Positions 22,774 through 31,899 are shown, counted from the stretch's first letter. The stretch: 64,000 bases of DNA from an uncultured Lachnospiraceae bacterium (GCA_910586255.1 CAJUHR010000023.1:1-64000), one strand, 5' to 3'. Translations and numbers: made by a program. Notes: generated from the sequence alone by a model not told the origin.

Positions 22774-25464
22774 ATGAGAATCATTCCTAAGAAGACCAAG
22801 GTGGCAATGGAATTTTTTAAGGGTGTGGAGATCCCGGATGTGCTGGTGGGAATCCTTGGGATTTCCATTGTAATGTCCATATTCTTCTCCAACCTTCCGG
22901 GACGGCTGTGGCTGGGAGCGGGAATCGGGATTTTATTTGGAGCTTCCGTGATTCCCGTGGAGGGAGAGAAAGCCTACATGATGGTTTTTAACACCTTAAA
23001 GTATCTGGCCAGATACAAAAGATTCGGGGAGAGCCAGGGAAAAAAGAAAATCCCCTCGGTCCGGGACATTACTCCTTTTACCGGGGTGGACGGCAATTTT
23101 ATTGAGTACGGCGGGGAGTATTTCGGGGTGGCGGTGGAAATTCCGGATGTGGAATTTCGCTTTTTCACCCTGCAGCGGCAGAATCAGGCCATTGATCAGC
23201 TGTACGGCTCCGTGCTCCGCACCATTTCCGGGACGGAAAGCGGCGCCATGGTAAAGATCGACCGCCCTGTTTTGTATGATACCTTTGTGGACACGGAAAA
23301 CAGGAAGATTCAGGAGCTTAAGGAGGCCTTTCTCAATGATCTTCTGACCGAGGAGGAGCTGACCACCCGGGTGGGGATTATCTATGACCGGATGGAGCAG
23401 ATCCACATCATCAACGAGCGGGAAAAGGTCTATGTGCCCTTCCACTACCTGCTATTGTTTCACAAGGATAAGGATATGCTCATAAGCCAGGCTGAAAATA
23501 TGATCCGCACCATGGAGATGTGCGATATGGAGTGTCATCTTCTGACGGAGAAGGAGCTGGTGGTATTTTTGAAATACAATTATACTCTTGCCTTTGACGA
23601 GCGGGAGGCAGAGGGACTTTCTAAGGAGCAGTATATGGACTGGATCCTTCCCTCTGAGATCCGGTTTAACACCCGGACGGTCAAATATGACAACATTGTG
23701 ACCCACAACCTGCGGGTTACGGATTATCCCACCATTGTGGGAAACGCCTGGGGAAACCGGCTTTTCAACCGGCCCAGCACCCGGGTGGTGCTGAAAATGC
23801 GGATGGTGGACCGGTATAAGGGAATCCGCCAGATTGATCGGGCTATTGACGAGCTGCGGGAGCAGGCCAACTCCACGGGAAAGACCAGCCGTCTCATGGA
23901 GCTGCAGACCCATGTGGACACCTTAGCGGAGGTTTTGGCACTTTTGCAGAGCGACAATGAGACTCTGCTGGATGTGAATATCTATGTTACGGCCTTTGAC
24001 TATGAATTGTCCCAGCAGCTTCTGGAGGGGAAGGGTCCAAAGAAAAACACCGCCACGGTCTCCTTAAAAAAGCAGATTCGCAGGGAACTGTCGGAGGAGA
24101 GCTTCCGCAGCAGCGACAATTATATGCAGCAGTTTGAGGCCTACGCCTCCTCCTGCATCTCCGGCTTTGACGCCTACAAGAGAAGCAGCCGGGGAATCCA
24201 TTCCAGCTCTGTGGCGGCGGCATTTCCCTATGTGAACAAGAGCTTAAGCGACAGCAACGGGGTCTGTATCGGGCGGAGCGGAGGAAAGCCGGTGTTCATT
24301 GACTTTTTTGTCCGCAACAAGGAGCGGGTCAACAGCAATATGGTGGTCATCGGAAAGTCGGGAAGCGGAAAATCCTATGCCACCAAGACCATATTGGCCA
24401 ATCTGGCGGCGGACAACAGTAAAATTTTTATTCTGGACCCGGAAAACGAGTATTTCGGGCTGGCCAAAAACCTAAACGGCAAGGTGATCGATGTGGGGAG
24501 CGCCACCCAGGGACGGCTAAATCCCTTCCATATTATTACCAGCTTGTCCGATGAGGACGAAAGTGAGGAGGAGGCGGTCAATACCAGCTTTAACACCCAT
24601 CTGCAGTTTTTGGAGGAGTTTTACCGGCAGATTTTGCCTGGTATTGAGCCGGATGCCCTGGAGTATCTGAACAATATTACGGTCCGCATGTATGAGGCTA
24701 AGGGGATTGACGCGGAGACGGATTTAAGCGGGCTGTCTCCGGAGGATTATCCCATTTTTGACGACCTGTACGACAAGATCGTCAATGATTATCAGATGGC
24801 AAGCGGAGAGTACAGCAAGGAGAATCTGCGGGTGCTTTTAAATTATATATCCAAGTTCGCCACCGGCGGCAGAAATGCTCTCCTTTGGAACGGGGAGGCC
24901 TCCATAAGCACCAACGAGAATTTTATTGTGTTTAATTTTCAGTCCCTTTTGGCCAACAAGAACAATACCATTGCCAATGCCCAGATGCTTCTGGTGCTTA
25001 AGTGGCTGGACAATGAGATTATTAAGAACCGGGACTACAATATCCGGTACGGGGCTTCCCGAAAGATTATTGTGGTGATCGATGAGGCCCATGTGTTCAT
25101 TGACAGCAAGTATCCCATTGCCCTTGATTTTATGTATCAGCTGGCCAAGCGGATCCGTAAGTATAATGGGATGCAGATTATTATCACCCAGAATATTGCG
25201 GACTTTGTAGGGTCGGAGGAGCTGACCAGAAAGTCCACGGCCATTATCAACGCGTGCCAGTATTCCTTTATTTTTCCGCTTTCTCCCAATGATATGCATG
25301 ATTTGTGCAAGCTGTATGAGAAGGCGGGAGCCATCAACGAGAGCGAGCAGGAGGAGATTGTGAACAACGGAAGAGGAAGAGCCTTTGTGGTCACATCTCC
25401 CTCCTCCAGGACAGGGATTGATATTGTGGCGTCTGAGGATATGGAGCGGTTGTTTACCGTTTGA
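22774..25464 (+). CDS. VirB3-VirB4 fusion: type IV secretion ATPase
   Basis: 896 residues after AGGAGGAGACTAG. The first 100 residues look like a PrgI/VirB3 protein, with IIPKKTKVAMEFFKG and two membrane segments (VLVGILGISIVMSIFF, LGAGIGILFGASVIP). The VirB4/TraE ATPase follows. Walker A is VIGKSGSGKSYAT (about residue 526), Walker B is IIVVIDEAHVFID (about 768), and the late motif ITQNIADFVGS is typical. VirB4 powers assembly and substrate transfer in all type IV systems. This is the most secure evidence that the operon encodes a type IV apparatus. It lies 17 bp after the second VirB6-like gene. Confidence 0.95.
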   Translation: MRIIPKKTKVAMEFFKGVEIPDVLVGILGISIVMSIFFSNLPGRLWLGAGIGILFGASVIPVEGEKAYMMVFNTLKYLARYKRFGESQGKKKIPSVRDITPFTGVDGNFIEYGGEYFGVAVEIPDVEFRFFTLQRQNQAIDQLYGSVLRTISGTESGAMVKIDRPVLYDTFVDTENRKIQELKEAFLNDLLTEEELTTRVGIIYDRMEQIHIINEREKVYVPFHYLLLFHKDKDMLISQAENMIRTMEMCDMECHLLTEKELVVFLKYNYTLAFDEREAEGLSKEQYMDWILPSEIRFNTRTVKYDNIVTHNLRVTDYPTIVGNAWGNRLFNRPSTRVVLKMRMVDRYKGIRQIDRAIDELREQANSTGKTSRLMELQTHVDTLAEVLALLQSDNETLLDVNIYVTAFDYELSQQLLEGKGPKKNTATVSLKKQIRRELSEESFRSSDNYMQQFEAYASSCISGFDAYKRSSRGIHSSSVAAAFPYVNKSLSDSNGVCIGRSGGKPVFIDFFVRNKERVNSNMVVIGKSGSGKSYATKTILANLAADNSKIFILDPENEYFGLAKNLNGKVIDVGSATQGRLNPFHIITSLSDEDESEEEAVNTSFNTHLQFLEEFYRQILPGIEPDALEYLNNITVRMYEAKGIDAETDLSGLSPEDYPIFDDLYDKIVNDYQMASGEYSKENLRVLLNYISKFATGGRNALLWNGEASISTNENFIVFNFQSLLANKNNTIANAQMLLVLKWLDNEIIKNRDYNIRYGASRKIIVVIDEAHVFIDSKYPIALDFMYQLAKRIRKYNGMQIIITQNIADFVGSEELTRKSTAIINACQYSFIFPLSPNDMHDLCKLYEKAGAINESEQEEIVNNGRGRAFVVTSPSSRTGIDIVASEDMERLFTV

Positions 25465-25491
25465 GAATTTTGTGGGAAAGGACTTAAGCGT

Positions 25492-26232
25492 ATGAGATCA
25501 CGTTGGTTTAGAGCAGGGAGACTGGCCACGGTTCTGGCAGTGCTGGCGCTGGGGATCGCCGGGTGCTCGGGAAAAAAGAAGGATGAGGTGGAGCTCATCC
25601 GGCAGTCAGGTGTTCTGCGGGTGGCTTTGGTTGACACAGGCAGCGGCTTTACCTCGGTGAAGGGAAACGAGCCGGTGGGAGTGGAGCCGGAGCTGGCTTC
25701 CTATGTGGGGGAGATGCTGGGCGTGTCCACGGAGTTTTTGGTGTGCGGACGGCAGGAGGCATTGGAGAAGGTGGCCGCGGGAGAGGCGGATATCGGCATG
25801 GGGTGCATTAGCCGGGAGGGAGACTTTTCGGATAAATACCGGCTGTCGGATGTGTACGGGAAGGGATTTTGTTATGTGGTTACCATAAAGGGGGATTTTG
25901 TGGGTACAATCGGCGGTCTTAATGAAAGAACTGTGGGGGTTGAGCAAAATCTCAATGAGGTTACAAAGAGCCTTCTGTACGCGGCGGAGGGGATTTCCCT
26001 GGCGGACTATTCGGATTCGGGGCAGGCGGCAGAGGATTTGAAGGAGGGAAGGATTCAGGGATATGTGTGCTATGAGAAGCAGGCCAGGGCCCTTTTGGAG
26101 GACGAAGATTTACAGGTGCAGAATCTGATGAATCTGGAACAGGAGGAGTATGTGATTGTGGCGCCGGCGGGCAGCGACAAGCTGGTGAGCGGGATCAATA
26201 CCCTGATCCGGCAGTTTCTGGAGGAACGCTGA
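25492..26232 (+). CDS. Solute-binding lipoprotein of amino-acid ABC type (SBP_bac_3)
   Basis: 246 residues with a lipoprotein signal (VLALGIAGC, Cys about residue 24). The mature part follows the SBP_bac_3 plan: SGVLRVALVDTGSGF at the start, GVEPELASYVGEMLG, and AGEADIGMGCISREGDFSDK in the ligand region. These proteins normally feed amino-acid importers, but no permease or ATPase gene is nearby, and the gene sits inside the secretion operon, 27 bp after virB4. A sensing or adhesion role at the outer face of the machine seems more likely than import; this is inference. Confidence 0.8.
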   Translation: MRSRWFRAGRLATVLAVLALGIAGCSGKKKDEVELIRQSGVLRVALVDTGSGFTSVKGNEPVGVEPELASYVGEMLGVSTEFLVCGRQEALEKVAAGEADIGMGCISREGDFSDKYRLSDVYGKGFCYVVTIKGDFVGTIGGLNERTVGVEQNLNEVTKSLLYAAEGISLADYSDSGQAAEDLKEGRIQGYVCYEKQARALLEDEDLQVQNLMNLEQEEYVIVAPAGSDKLVSGINTLIRQFLEER

Positions 26233-26260
26233 GACTTGGACGGTTACGAGGAGGTAGCAT

Positions 26261-26575
26261 ATGGCGTATTTTGACAGTTCCAAGAACCGGGCAATGTGGG
26301 AGATTGAGCTGGCGGCCCTGCGCCGGGAAAAGGCGGCAAGGAGGCAGGCCGGCGCCGCGGATACAGGGCGGCAGGAGACCATGGTGAAGCAGTCGCAGGC
26401 AGTGATCCGGATGACCTATCAGGAGCTTCTTAAGGAGGAGGCGGAGGCCTCGAAGAAGGAGACATCACGGAACCGGACAGCTGCGGCTTTAGAGAAATCT
26501 GCCGGGATGAGACAGGAGCGGGCCGGTGAAAAAAGTCCGGAGGAAAAGTTTGAAAAGGCCGGAGGACGCGGATGA
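26261..26575 (+). CDS. Small, highly charged helical protein of unknown function
   Basis: 104 residues after GAGGAGGTAGCAT. It is rich in Ala, Glu, Lys and Arg, lacks a signal peptide and membrane segment, and is predicted by composition to be helical or partly coiled. I recognise no family. It overlaps the next gene by four bases (ATGA), so the two are translationally coupled. Its place among the secretion genes suggests a cytoplasmic accessory part or chaperone. Confidence 0.7.
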   Translation: MAYFDSSKNRAMWEIELAALRREKAARRQAGAADTGRQETMVKQSQAVIRMTYQELLKEEAEASKKETSRNRTAAALEKSAGMRQERAGEKSPEEKFEKAGGRG

Positions 26576-27699
26576 AGATGGGAAAATGGGGGAGAGGCTT
26601 TGGAATCGGGCTTTGGATTATTTTGTGGGCCGGAAGCTTTTCTGCCATGGCAGGGGTGACAGAGGAAGGGCCGATCCGGAAAAATTTGGTAAAGCCCGGC
26701 AGCATGGCAGCAGAGACGATGACAGCAGAGCCCTTGGAGGATTCCCGGGAGGACAGTCTTTGGGAGGGAGATATAGCCGGTCCGGACAGTGAGGAGGAGG
26801 CAGAGGTACAGCGGATTATTGAAGAGTATCTGGATGCCATGGAAAATGTGCCGGGAGAGGCGGCGGAGGCAGAGCTTGTGCAGCCTTCACTGGAAATGAG
26901 TGTCCGGGGTCAGGGGCTGGAATACCGTCTTCCGGACGGAAGCGTCTTTTTTTCCAGTGTGCCCAACGGGATGATTACCGGCGAGCCGGTGGAATTTCGC
27001 CCGCCGGACAATGCATTGTCTTTGATTCAGGTGGATGATGAGCTGGCGGCCATGCAGAGCAGAGAGCGTTTTACAGAGCCGGGAAGTTATCGGATACGCA
27101 TGCTGTGCTACAGTCCTTTAAAGGGACGGGAAATCAATTATACGGTGTATGAGGTGCTGTTTTATTTTACTATTTTAGAGCCGGTTACCCGTCAGGTGGG
27201 TGTAGTGCAGGCGCCGGAGGGATTTGTGATTACCGGTGTGCGAAAGGACGGAAGCCGGCAGGAGCCAGACAGCGGACGGTGCGTGTTTTTGCAGGAGGAC
27301 GGGGTCTACGAGATTGACTACGAAAAGGAGGAGGGGCAGCCTCTTAAGCTTAAGACCCGGCTGGCGCGGGACACCACGGCGCCGTTTCTCAATTTTTCTC
27401 AGGAGGTGGGAAGGGACGCGGTTCCCTCACCTCTATCCTTTCAGCCATCGGAGCCGGACTGCACCATCCGGATGCTCTATAACGGAAGCAGCGGGTATGC
27501 GGTGAGCAATACTCTCACAACAGCCGGAATCTATGAGCTGAGGGTTTCGGATAGGGCAGGCAACAGCCGGTCCTATCAGGTGCGTATCCGGCAGACCTAT
27601 GAGCTTATGGATTATCGTCTGATGCTCATGGGAGTTGTCCTTTTTGGGGGGATCGTCCTTTGGATGTTTTTTTTAAGAAGGCATATGAGGGTTTTGTAG
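26572..27699 (+). CDS. Second Ig-like membrane-anchored surface protein
   Basis: 375 residues. An N-terminal signal segment (GIGLWIILWAGSFSAMAG) is followed by an acidic region, two beta-sandwich-like domains (VFFSSVPNGMITGEPVEF; TTAPFLNFSQEVG to AGIYELRVSDRAGNSR) and a C-terminal helix (LMLMGVVLFGGIVLWMFFL) with a basic tail. It is a shorter paralogue of the product at 17126, without the Glu/Pro repeat linker. The pair brackets the membrane and ATPase genes of the operon. A structural role outside the membrane is likely; no catalytic motif is seen. Confidence 0.75.
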   Translation: MKMGKWGRGFGIGLWIILWAGSFSAMAGVTEEGPIRKNLVKPGSMAAETMTAEPLEDSREDSLWEGDIAGPDSEEEAEVQRIIEEYLDAMENVPGEAAEAELVQPSLEMSVRGQGLEYRLPDGSVFFSSVPNGMITGEPVEFRPPDNALSLIQVDDELAAMQSRERFTEPGSYRIRMLCYSPLKGREINYTVYEVLFYFTILEPVTRQVGVVQAPEGFVITGVRKDGSRQEPDSGRCVFLQEDGVYEIDYEKEEGQPLKLKTRLARDTTAPFLNFSQEVGRDAVPSPLSFQPSEPDCTIRMLYNGSSGYAVSNTLTTAGIYELRVSDRAGNSRSYQVRIRQTYELMDYRLMLMGVVLFGGIVLWMFFLRRHMRVL

Positions 27700-27768
27700 A
27701 GACAGAGAAGGAACTGTTTTCCACAGACAATTTAGAGAAAGTAGCGATTTCCGGGAGGAGCGGGGCAG

Positions 27769-27789
27769 CCCCGGACCGACAGCCCGGGG
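27769..27789 (+). other. GC-rich hairpin before the pilin gene
   Basis: CCCCGG and CCGGGG pair around a 9-nt loop in the 187-bp gap before the VirB2-like gene. No T-run follows. It may protect the 5' end of a processed pilin transcript, which would raise pilin output relative to its neighbours. No clear promoter is seen in the gap. Confidence 0.45.
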
Positions 27790-27886
27790 GCACATTCCGG
27801 CAGACCTGGTCGGATGCAAAGGTTCATACCCGGGAACGTTGCTATATATTTACTTCCAATTAAAATCAAACAAGGAGGAATTGAGT

Positions 27887-28249
27887 ATGCATCAATTACT
27901 ACAGATGGCGATGATGGTTGCTACCACCGGGACCAATCCCTTTGAGGAGGTCAGTAAGCCGATTATCAGCCTTTTGAACCTTGCCATCACACCGGCTCTG
28001 GGAATCGTGGGGGCATTGGGAGCAATCTACTGTATCATTCTGGGCGCAAAGCTTGCCAAGGCGGAGGAGCCTCAGGACAGGGAGAAGGCCAAAAACAGCC
28101 TGAAAAATGCCCTGATTGGATTTGTTCTGATTTTTGTTCTTTTGGTGGCTCTCAAGGTCGGCATGTCGGCTATGCAGAACTGGATGAACAGTGCGGTTCC
28201 CACAACAAAATCTTCATTGAACGGCCTGCGGTTTTACGGAAATATCTAG
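27887..28249 (+). CDS. VirB2/TrbC-like small two-helix pilin
   Basis: 120 residues from ATG 27887 after AAGGAGGAATTGA. Two membrane helices (ITPALGIVGALGAIYCIILG and ALIGFVLIFVLLVALKVGM) flank a charged loop (AKAEEPQDREKAKNSLKN), the layout of VirB2-type and Gram-positive Maff2/Mbov_0395-type pilin subunits. There is no standard signal peptide; the first 25 residues could be a leader removed on insertion. It is preceded by the longest gap in the operon, which fits separate control of an abundant subunit. The assignment is by size, topology and context. Confidence 0.75.
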   Translation: MHQLLQMAMMVATTGTNPFEEVSKPIISLLNLAITPALGIVGALGAIYCIILGAKLAKAEEPQDREKAKNSLKNALIGFVLIFVLLVALKVGMSAMQNWMNSAVPTTKSSLNGLRFYGNI

Positions 28250-28355
28250 TACTCCGATGGGTTTTAAGCAGGATGAGCGGGAAGGGGAATACTGCGTGGC
28301 AGGATTCTCCTTCCCGTCTGCAGCTGTCAGGGAAAACAAAAAGGAGGTGCTGTTT

Positions 28356-30725
28356 ATGAAAAGGATATTAGGGATGATCGCTCTGGGTGGTCTGATTAGT
28401 GTGTTTTTCACAGGCTGCAACTCCATACTGGTGGAGAAGCAGGAGGATCCCGTATCGATTGTCAGCTCTATAGCAGCCACGGAATCTTCGGGAGAGGGGA
28501 TCCGGCTGAACTACGATCCGGAGGACGCCAATAAGACGGCGCCGGATTATTTTGAGCAGAATATCCGTCAGAAATTTGACAATCTGGAGGGAAAGGCAGC
28601 CTTTAAGATTAAGGACGGCCACAGCACAAAAACTGCGGATCTGGAATCTTTTCAGATTGAGGATCTGATGGAGGACGGAACCTTTTACTATGCCTATATT
28701 ACCCGGACGGACGGGGAGGGGGAGGAGCGGCAGAAGGTTCACTGCGCGGCTGCCTACAATTACAGGACAGAGGATTTCCAGGTGCTTCATGAGAGCTATA
28801 GCTCTTTTGACAGCCTGGAGGAGGACCAGGAGTCCTTCTATATTCAGGTGTGTAAAAAGGCCGATGGGGACAGAGATATTTTTGTCTATGATAATGGAAT
28901 CGGGATTCTGTACGATGAGGACGGACAGGTTAGGTTTAAGGCAGAGATTGAGTCCGTACTGCGGGCCTGTTATAATAAGGCTAACTCCCTGACTATTACC
29001 CATGCCATGAGCAATGGAGAGAATCGGATTTATCTGGAGCTGGCCCTTGAGAAGGAACCGCTTACACTGCCGGAAAATCCCGAGGCAGATAAAAATCCCA
29101 AGGGGGAAGGGGATGCGGATAAGGAGGCAGAAGAGGTGGAAAAGGAGATAGGGGACAAGGTGGAAAGTCTGCTTTTTACCTACAATTTTATTCCCATCCA
29201 TGTTTCCATCGAGCAGGATAATGTGGCTCACCAAAAGCAGAAGGAAGAGTGGATCCGTATGACCGAGGGTAAGAAGTACCATGAGACTCACCCCGGTGCT
29301 GTGGCGGACTGGAATGTGGCGGTGAAGAGGTTTCCTGTCAAGTGGGGAGGAGGACGTCTGGCCGGGTATAAAAATCTGGACATTTACAGCTGGAAGCAGG
29401 GAATCCGGTTTGAAGATAACAGCAAAACCTTTAAGCCTGTGTCCGACACCTATGACAATCTGACCAATATAAGGCTCAACAGAGAATTTGCCGGCACCTT
29501 TGTGATGGATGGAGACTCCTGGTACAGCCTGGGGGGAAAAACCGGCGGAGAGAGAGAATTTTTTGATGAGGAGGTAATTTCCCGGGAGTATATTTATACC
29601 TATACTACGGAAACCACAGACAGTGAAGGCAATCCGGTCCAGGAGATCCACGAAAAGACGATGACCCAGAAGGTCCGGGTGGCCACAAAGCTGCGCACCT
29701 CGGTAGAGTCTGCCTGGCTGGAATACTATGGGACGGACAATATAATTCACTCTCTGGGAGGCTGTGTGAACGGACGGATGCTGGCCTGTTCGGACGGGGA
29801 AGCTTACTGGCTTGACGATGGCGGGAAAACCTTGGAGAAAGATATAGAGGAGGGAATGACCACAGGCTTATTGGAGGACAAAAATACTATCTATCTTATT
29901 CAGCATAACGGGGAGAAAATGATTATTGAGCCGATAAAGCAGCAAAGCCATGCAGGAAAGCGGTGGGAGATTTTTTACAATAAGCTCACCAGCCGCTATG
30001 CTCAGGGGAACTCTCCCTATGATGAGGCCTTTGAGCAGCTGAATGAGGGGCGCCTGTGGAATGCGGATGTCTATGGTAACGGAGACTATTTTACGGAAGA
30101 TAATATCCGGATTGTAGAGATGGATGGAGATAAAAGGCGGGAGGGGATTCTCTTTACCTCCCAAAATAAGGGGATTGTATTTTATGACACCATTTCAGAT
30201 GAGGCCATTCTTTTGGCGGAAGGAAGCTGGTATCGAACCTGGAATACAGGGGACAGCTATCTGTCCGTAGGCTTTGCCAAAAATGACACCTCCTACGAGA
30301 GCATGGACGTGGCTTTTGCCAGGGTTTATGAGTATGACCTGGAAAGCCTTTTTGAGGAGGCGGCCAGGGAGGTGGAGGAAAGTGAGGCGAGGGAAGATGT
30401 GAGCGGGGAGGAAAGCACCGGCTCACAGACGGAAGATAATAAGGAGACCAGTGCCAGCCAGCAGCTGTTTCGGGACCCGGCCAAATCGGGGGAAGGATTT
30501 TTAGAGGATCCGGACTTAAAGCCCATGAAGGATACCTGGGACGAGGAGTATAAGGATAAGCGGGAGAGTGCTGATTTTCGTGAGGCGGAAAAGGAAGGGG
30601 AGACATTTGATTCAAAGGCCTACGAGGAATCGGAAAAGAAGCGCAAGGAGCAGGAGGAGGAGTCCAATGAGGCGCGGATTGATTCCATTGTGGGGGGACT
30701 TTTGGAGAGAGAATCGGAGGAGTGA
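28356..30725 (+). CDS. Large acidic lipoprotein, last gene of the secretion operon
   Basis: 789 residues from ATG 28356 after AAAAAGGAGGTGCTGTTT; the frame is open 99 bp further upstream without a better start. A lipoprotein signal (IALGGLISVFFTGC, Cys about residue 20) is followed by a long region rich in Asp, Glu, Tyr and Gly with many beta-strand-like segments, and a very charged C-terminal tail of about 130 residues (Glu/Lys/Ser). I recognise no family. Short stretches repeat the pattern of beta-propeller-like blades (WYSLGGKTGGE, AYWLDDGGKTLE, TIYLIQHNGEK), but this is not firm. It would be displayed outside the membrane and could be the tip or scaffold of the machine. Confidence 0.7.
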   Translation: MKRILGMIALGGLISVFFTGCNSILVEKQEDPVSIVSSIAATESSGEGIRLNYDPEDANKTAPDYFEQNIRQKFDNLEGKAAFKIKDGHSTKTADLESFQIEDLMEDGTFYYAYITRTDGEGEERQKVHCAAAYNYRTEDFQVLHESYSSFDSLEEDQESFYIQVCKKADGDRDIFVYDNGIGILYDEDGQVRFKAEIESVLRACYNKANSLTITHAMSNGENRIYLELALEKEPLTLPENPEADKNPKGEGDADKEAEEVEKEIGDKVESLLFTYNFIPIHVSIEQDNVAHQKQKEEWIRMTEGKKYHETHPGAVADWNVAVKRFPVKWGGGRLAGYKNLDIYSWKQGIRFEDNSKTFKPVSDTYDNLTNIRLNREFAGTFVMDGDSWYSLGGKTGGEREFFDEEVISREYIYTYTTETTDSEGNPVQEIHEKTMTQKVRVATKLRTSVESAWLEYYGTDNIIHSLGGCVNGRMLACSDGEAYWLDDGGKTLEKDIEEGMTTGLLEDKNTIYLIQHNGEKMIIEPIKQQSHAGKRWEIFYNKLTSRYAQGNSPYDEAFEQLNEGRLWNADVYGNGDYFTEDNIRIVEMDGDKRREGILFTSQNKGIVFYDTISDEAILLAEGSWYRTWNTGDSYLSVGFAKNDTSYESMDVAFARVYEYDLESLFEEAAREVEESEAREDVSGEESTGSQTEDNKETSASQQLFRDPAKSGEGFLEDPDLKPMKDTWDEEYKDKRESADFREAEKEGETFDSKAYEESEKKRKEQEEESNEARIDSIVGGLLERESEE

Positions 30726-30761
30726 AGGAGGGAAAATGAGTAAAACAAAAAGCGAACAGAA

Positions 30762-30790
30762 TTGATTTTTGAAAGAAAAATACGTATAAT
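30762..30790 (+). promoter_or_regulatory. Sigma-A type promoter after the secretion operon
   Basis: TTGATT (30762-30767), a 17-bp spacer and TATAAT (30785-30790). It starts a new transcription unit for the DUF4143 fragment and the Fic gene, separating them from the secretion operon. Confidence 0.75.
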
Positions 30791-30844
30791 AGAATCAGAA
30801 TTTAAGTACAATGCACCGTATTTCTGAATAAGAGGGAGGCCGGT

Positions 30845-31189
30845 ATGGAGAATATCATGTACAACGAGCTGATCTGCAGGGGATATTCGGTGGATGTAGG
30901 CGTTGTTGATATTTTTGAGACAGGCCCGGAAGGAAAAAGGAAAAGGGTCAGCTGCGAGATCGATTTTGTCATCAATAAGGGCGCAAAAAGATATTATATC
31001 CAGTCTGCCTTAAGCCTTGGCAATGCCCAAAAGGAAAAGGCAGAGCTTCGCCCCCTGCTTGGAGTCAGGGACTTTTTCCGGAAGATCCTTGTCACGAAGA
31101 GCGGGATGAAGCCCTGGATGGATGAACAGGGGATTCTGCATCTGGGGCTTTATGAGTTTTTGCTGGATCCTGCCGCGCTGGACTTTTAA
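30845..31189 (+). pseudogene. C-terminal fragment of a DUF4143-type AAA ATPase
   Basis: 114 residues that match only the end of the AAA-DUF4143 (archaeal-ATPase-like) family: YNELICRGYSVDVGVVDI, then CEIDFVINKGAKRYYIQSAL and a C-terminal YEFLLDPAAL. The EIDFV and YYIQSA parts come from the PD-(D/E)XK-like domain of these proteins. The whole N-terminal ATPase, about 270-300 residues with Walker motifs, is missing. A GAGGGAGG site precedes the ATG, so the fragment might still be translated, but it most likely is a leftover of deletion. Its frame ends 46 bp before the Fic start. Confidence 0.65.
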
Positions 31190-31235
31190 TGAGAAGAATA
31201 TTAACAACGGGAAACACTTTTAGGAGGATATGCGG

Positions 31236-31844
31236 ATGGTGTTGGAAAATAAGCTGGGCATTACCGACTCGGCGGAACTTGCCAGAATGGAGGAACGGAT
31301 CAGCAAGGCGAAGGCGCTGGATTTGTTTGAAAAGGGGCTGCTGGATCAATTTGAGGTTGGGACATTTCGGGGGCTTGCACAAATCCACAAATATCTGTTT
31401 GAGGAGATATATGGCTTTGCGGGGCAGGTCCGCGCCGTGAATATGGCAAAAGGCAATTTCCGTTTTGCCTCTGTCCTTTATCTGCAGGCAGCATTGGAGC
31501 ATATCGAACAAATGCCGCAATCCACCTTTGACGAGATCATTGAGAAATATGTGGAAATGAATGTGGCGCATCCTTTTCGGGAGGGCAACGGAAGAAGCGC
31601 CCGGCTCTGGCTGGATGCCATTCTGAAAAAAGAACTCCGGCAGGTTATTGACTGGAGCCGGGTGGACAAAGAGGACTATCTGCTTGCGATGGAGCGCAGC
31701 CCTGTGAAAGATTTGGAGATCAAAACACTTCTGAAAGCGGCCCTGACTGACAAAATCAACGACCGGGAAGTTTATATGAAGGGTGTGGATGCCAGCTATC
31801 ACTATGAGGGCTATGATGTCTACAGGATGGCAGATATAAGGTGA
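31236..31844 (+). CDS. Fic-domain AMP-transferase, autoinhibited class III type
   Basis: 202 residues from the ATG at 31236, which is 8 bases after AGGAGG; an ATG at 31230 sits too close. The catalytic motif is complete, HPFREGNGR (His112 to Arg120), so it should transfer AMP from ATP to a hydroxyl of a target protein. Near the C-terminus, Ser187 to Gly192 (SYHYEG) matches the SxxxE(G/N) inhibitory motif of class III Fic proteins such as NmFic, in which the Glu blocks ATP binding. It is therefore likely self-inhibited rather than controlled by a separate antitoxin. Fic proteins can be T4SS substrates, but this one has no basic tail, and its own promoter separates it from the secretion genes. 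Confidence 0.88.
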   Translation: MVLENKLGITDSAELARMEERISKAKALDLFEKGLLDQFEVGTFRGLAQIHKYLFEEIYGFAGQVRAVNMAKGNFRFASVLYLQAALEHIEQMPQSTFDEIIEKYVEMNVAHPFREGNGRSARLWLDAILKKELRQVIDWSRVDKEDYLLAMERSPVKDLEIKTLLKAALTDKINDREVYMKGVDASYHYEGYDVYRMADIR

Positions 31845-31899
31845 TCGCCATTGGAAGAAGCCCGACCGGGACATCTGATATATGTACAGACATAAAATT

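Noticed and set aside
28368..29750. Long reverse-strand open frame (460 codons) opposite the large lipoprotein gene
   Set aside because: The forward-strand lipoprotein has a signal peptide, a good ribosome-binding site and operon context. The reverse frame has none and reads as a mirror of GC-rich codons.
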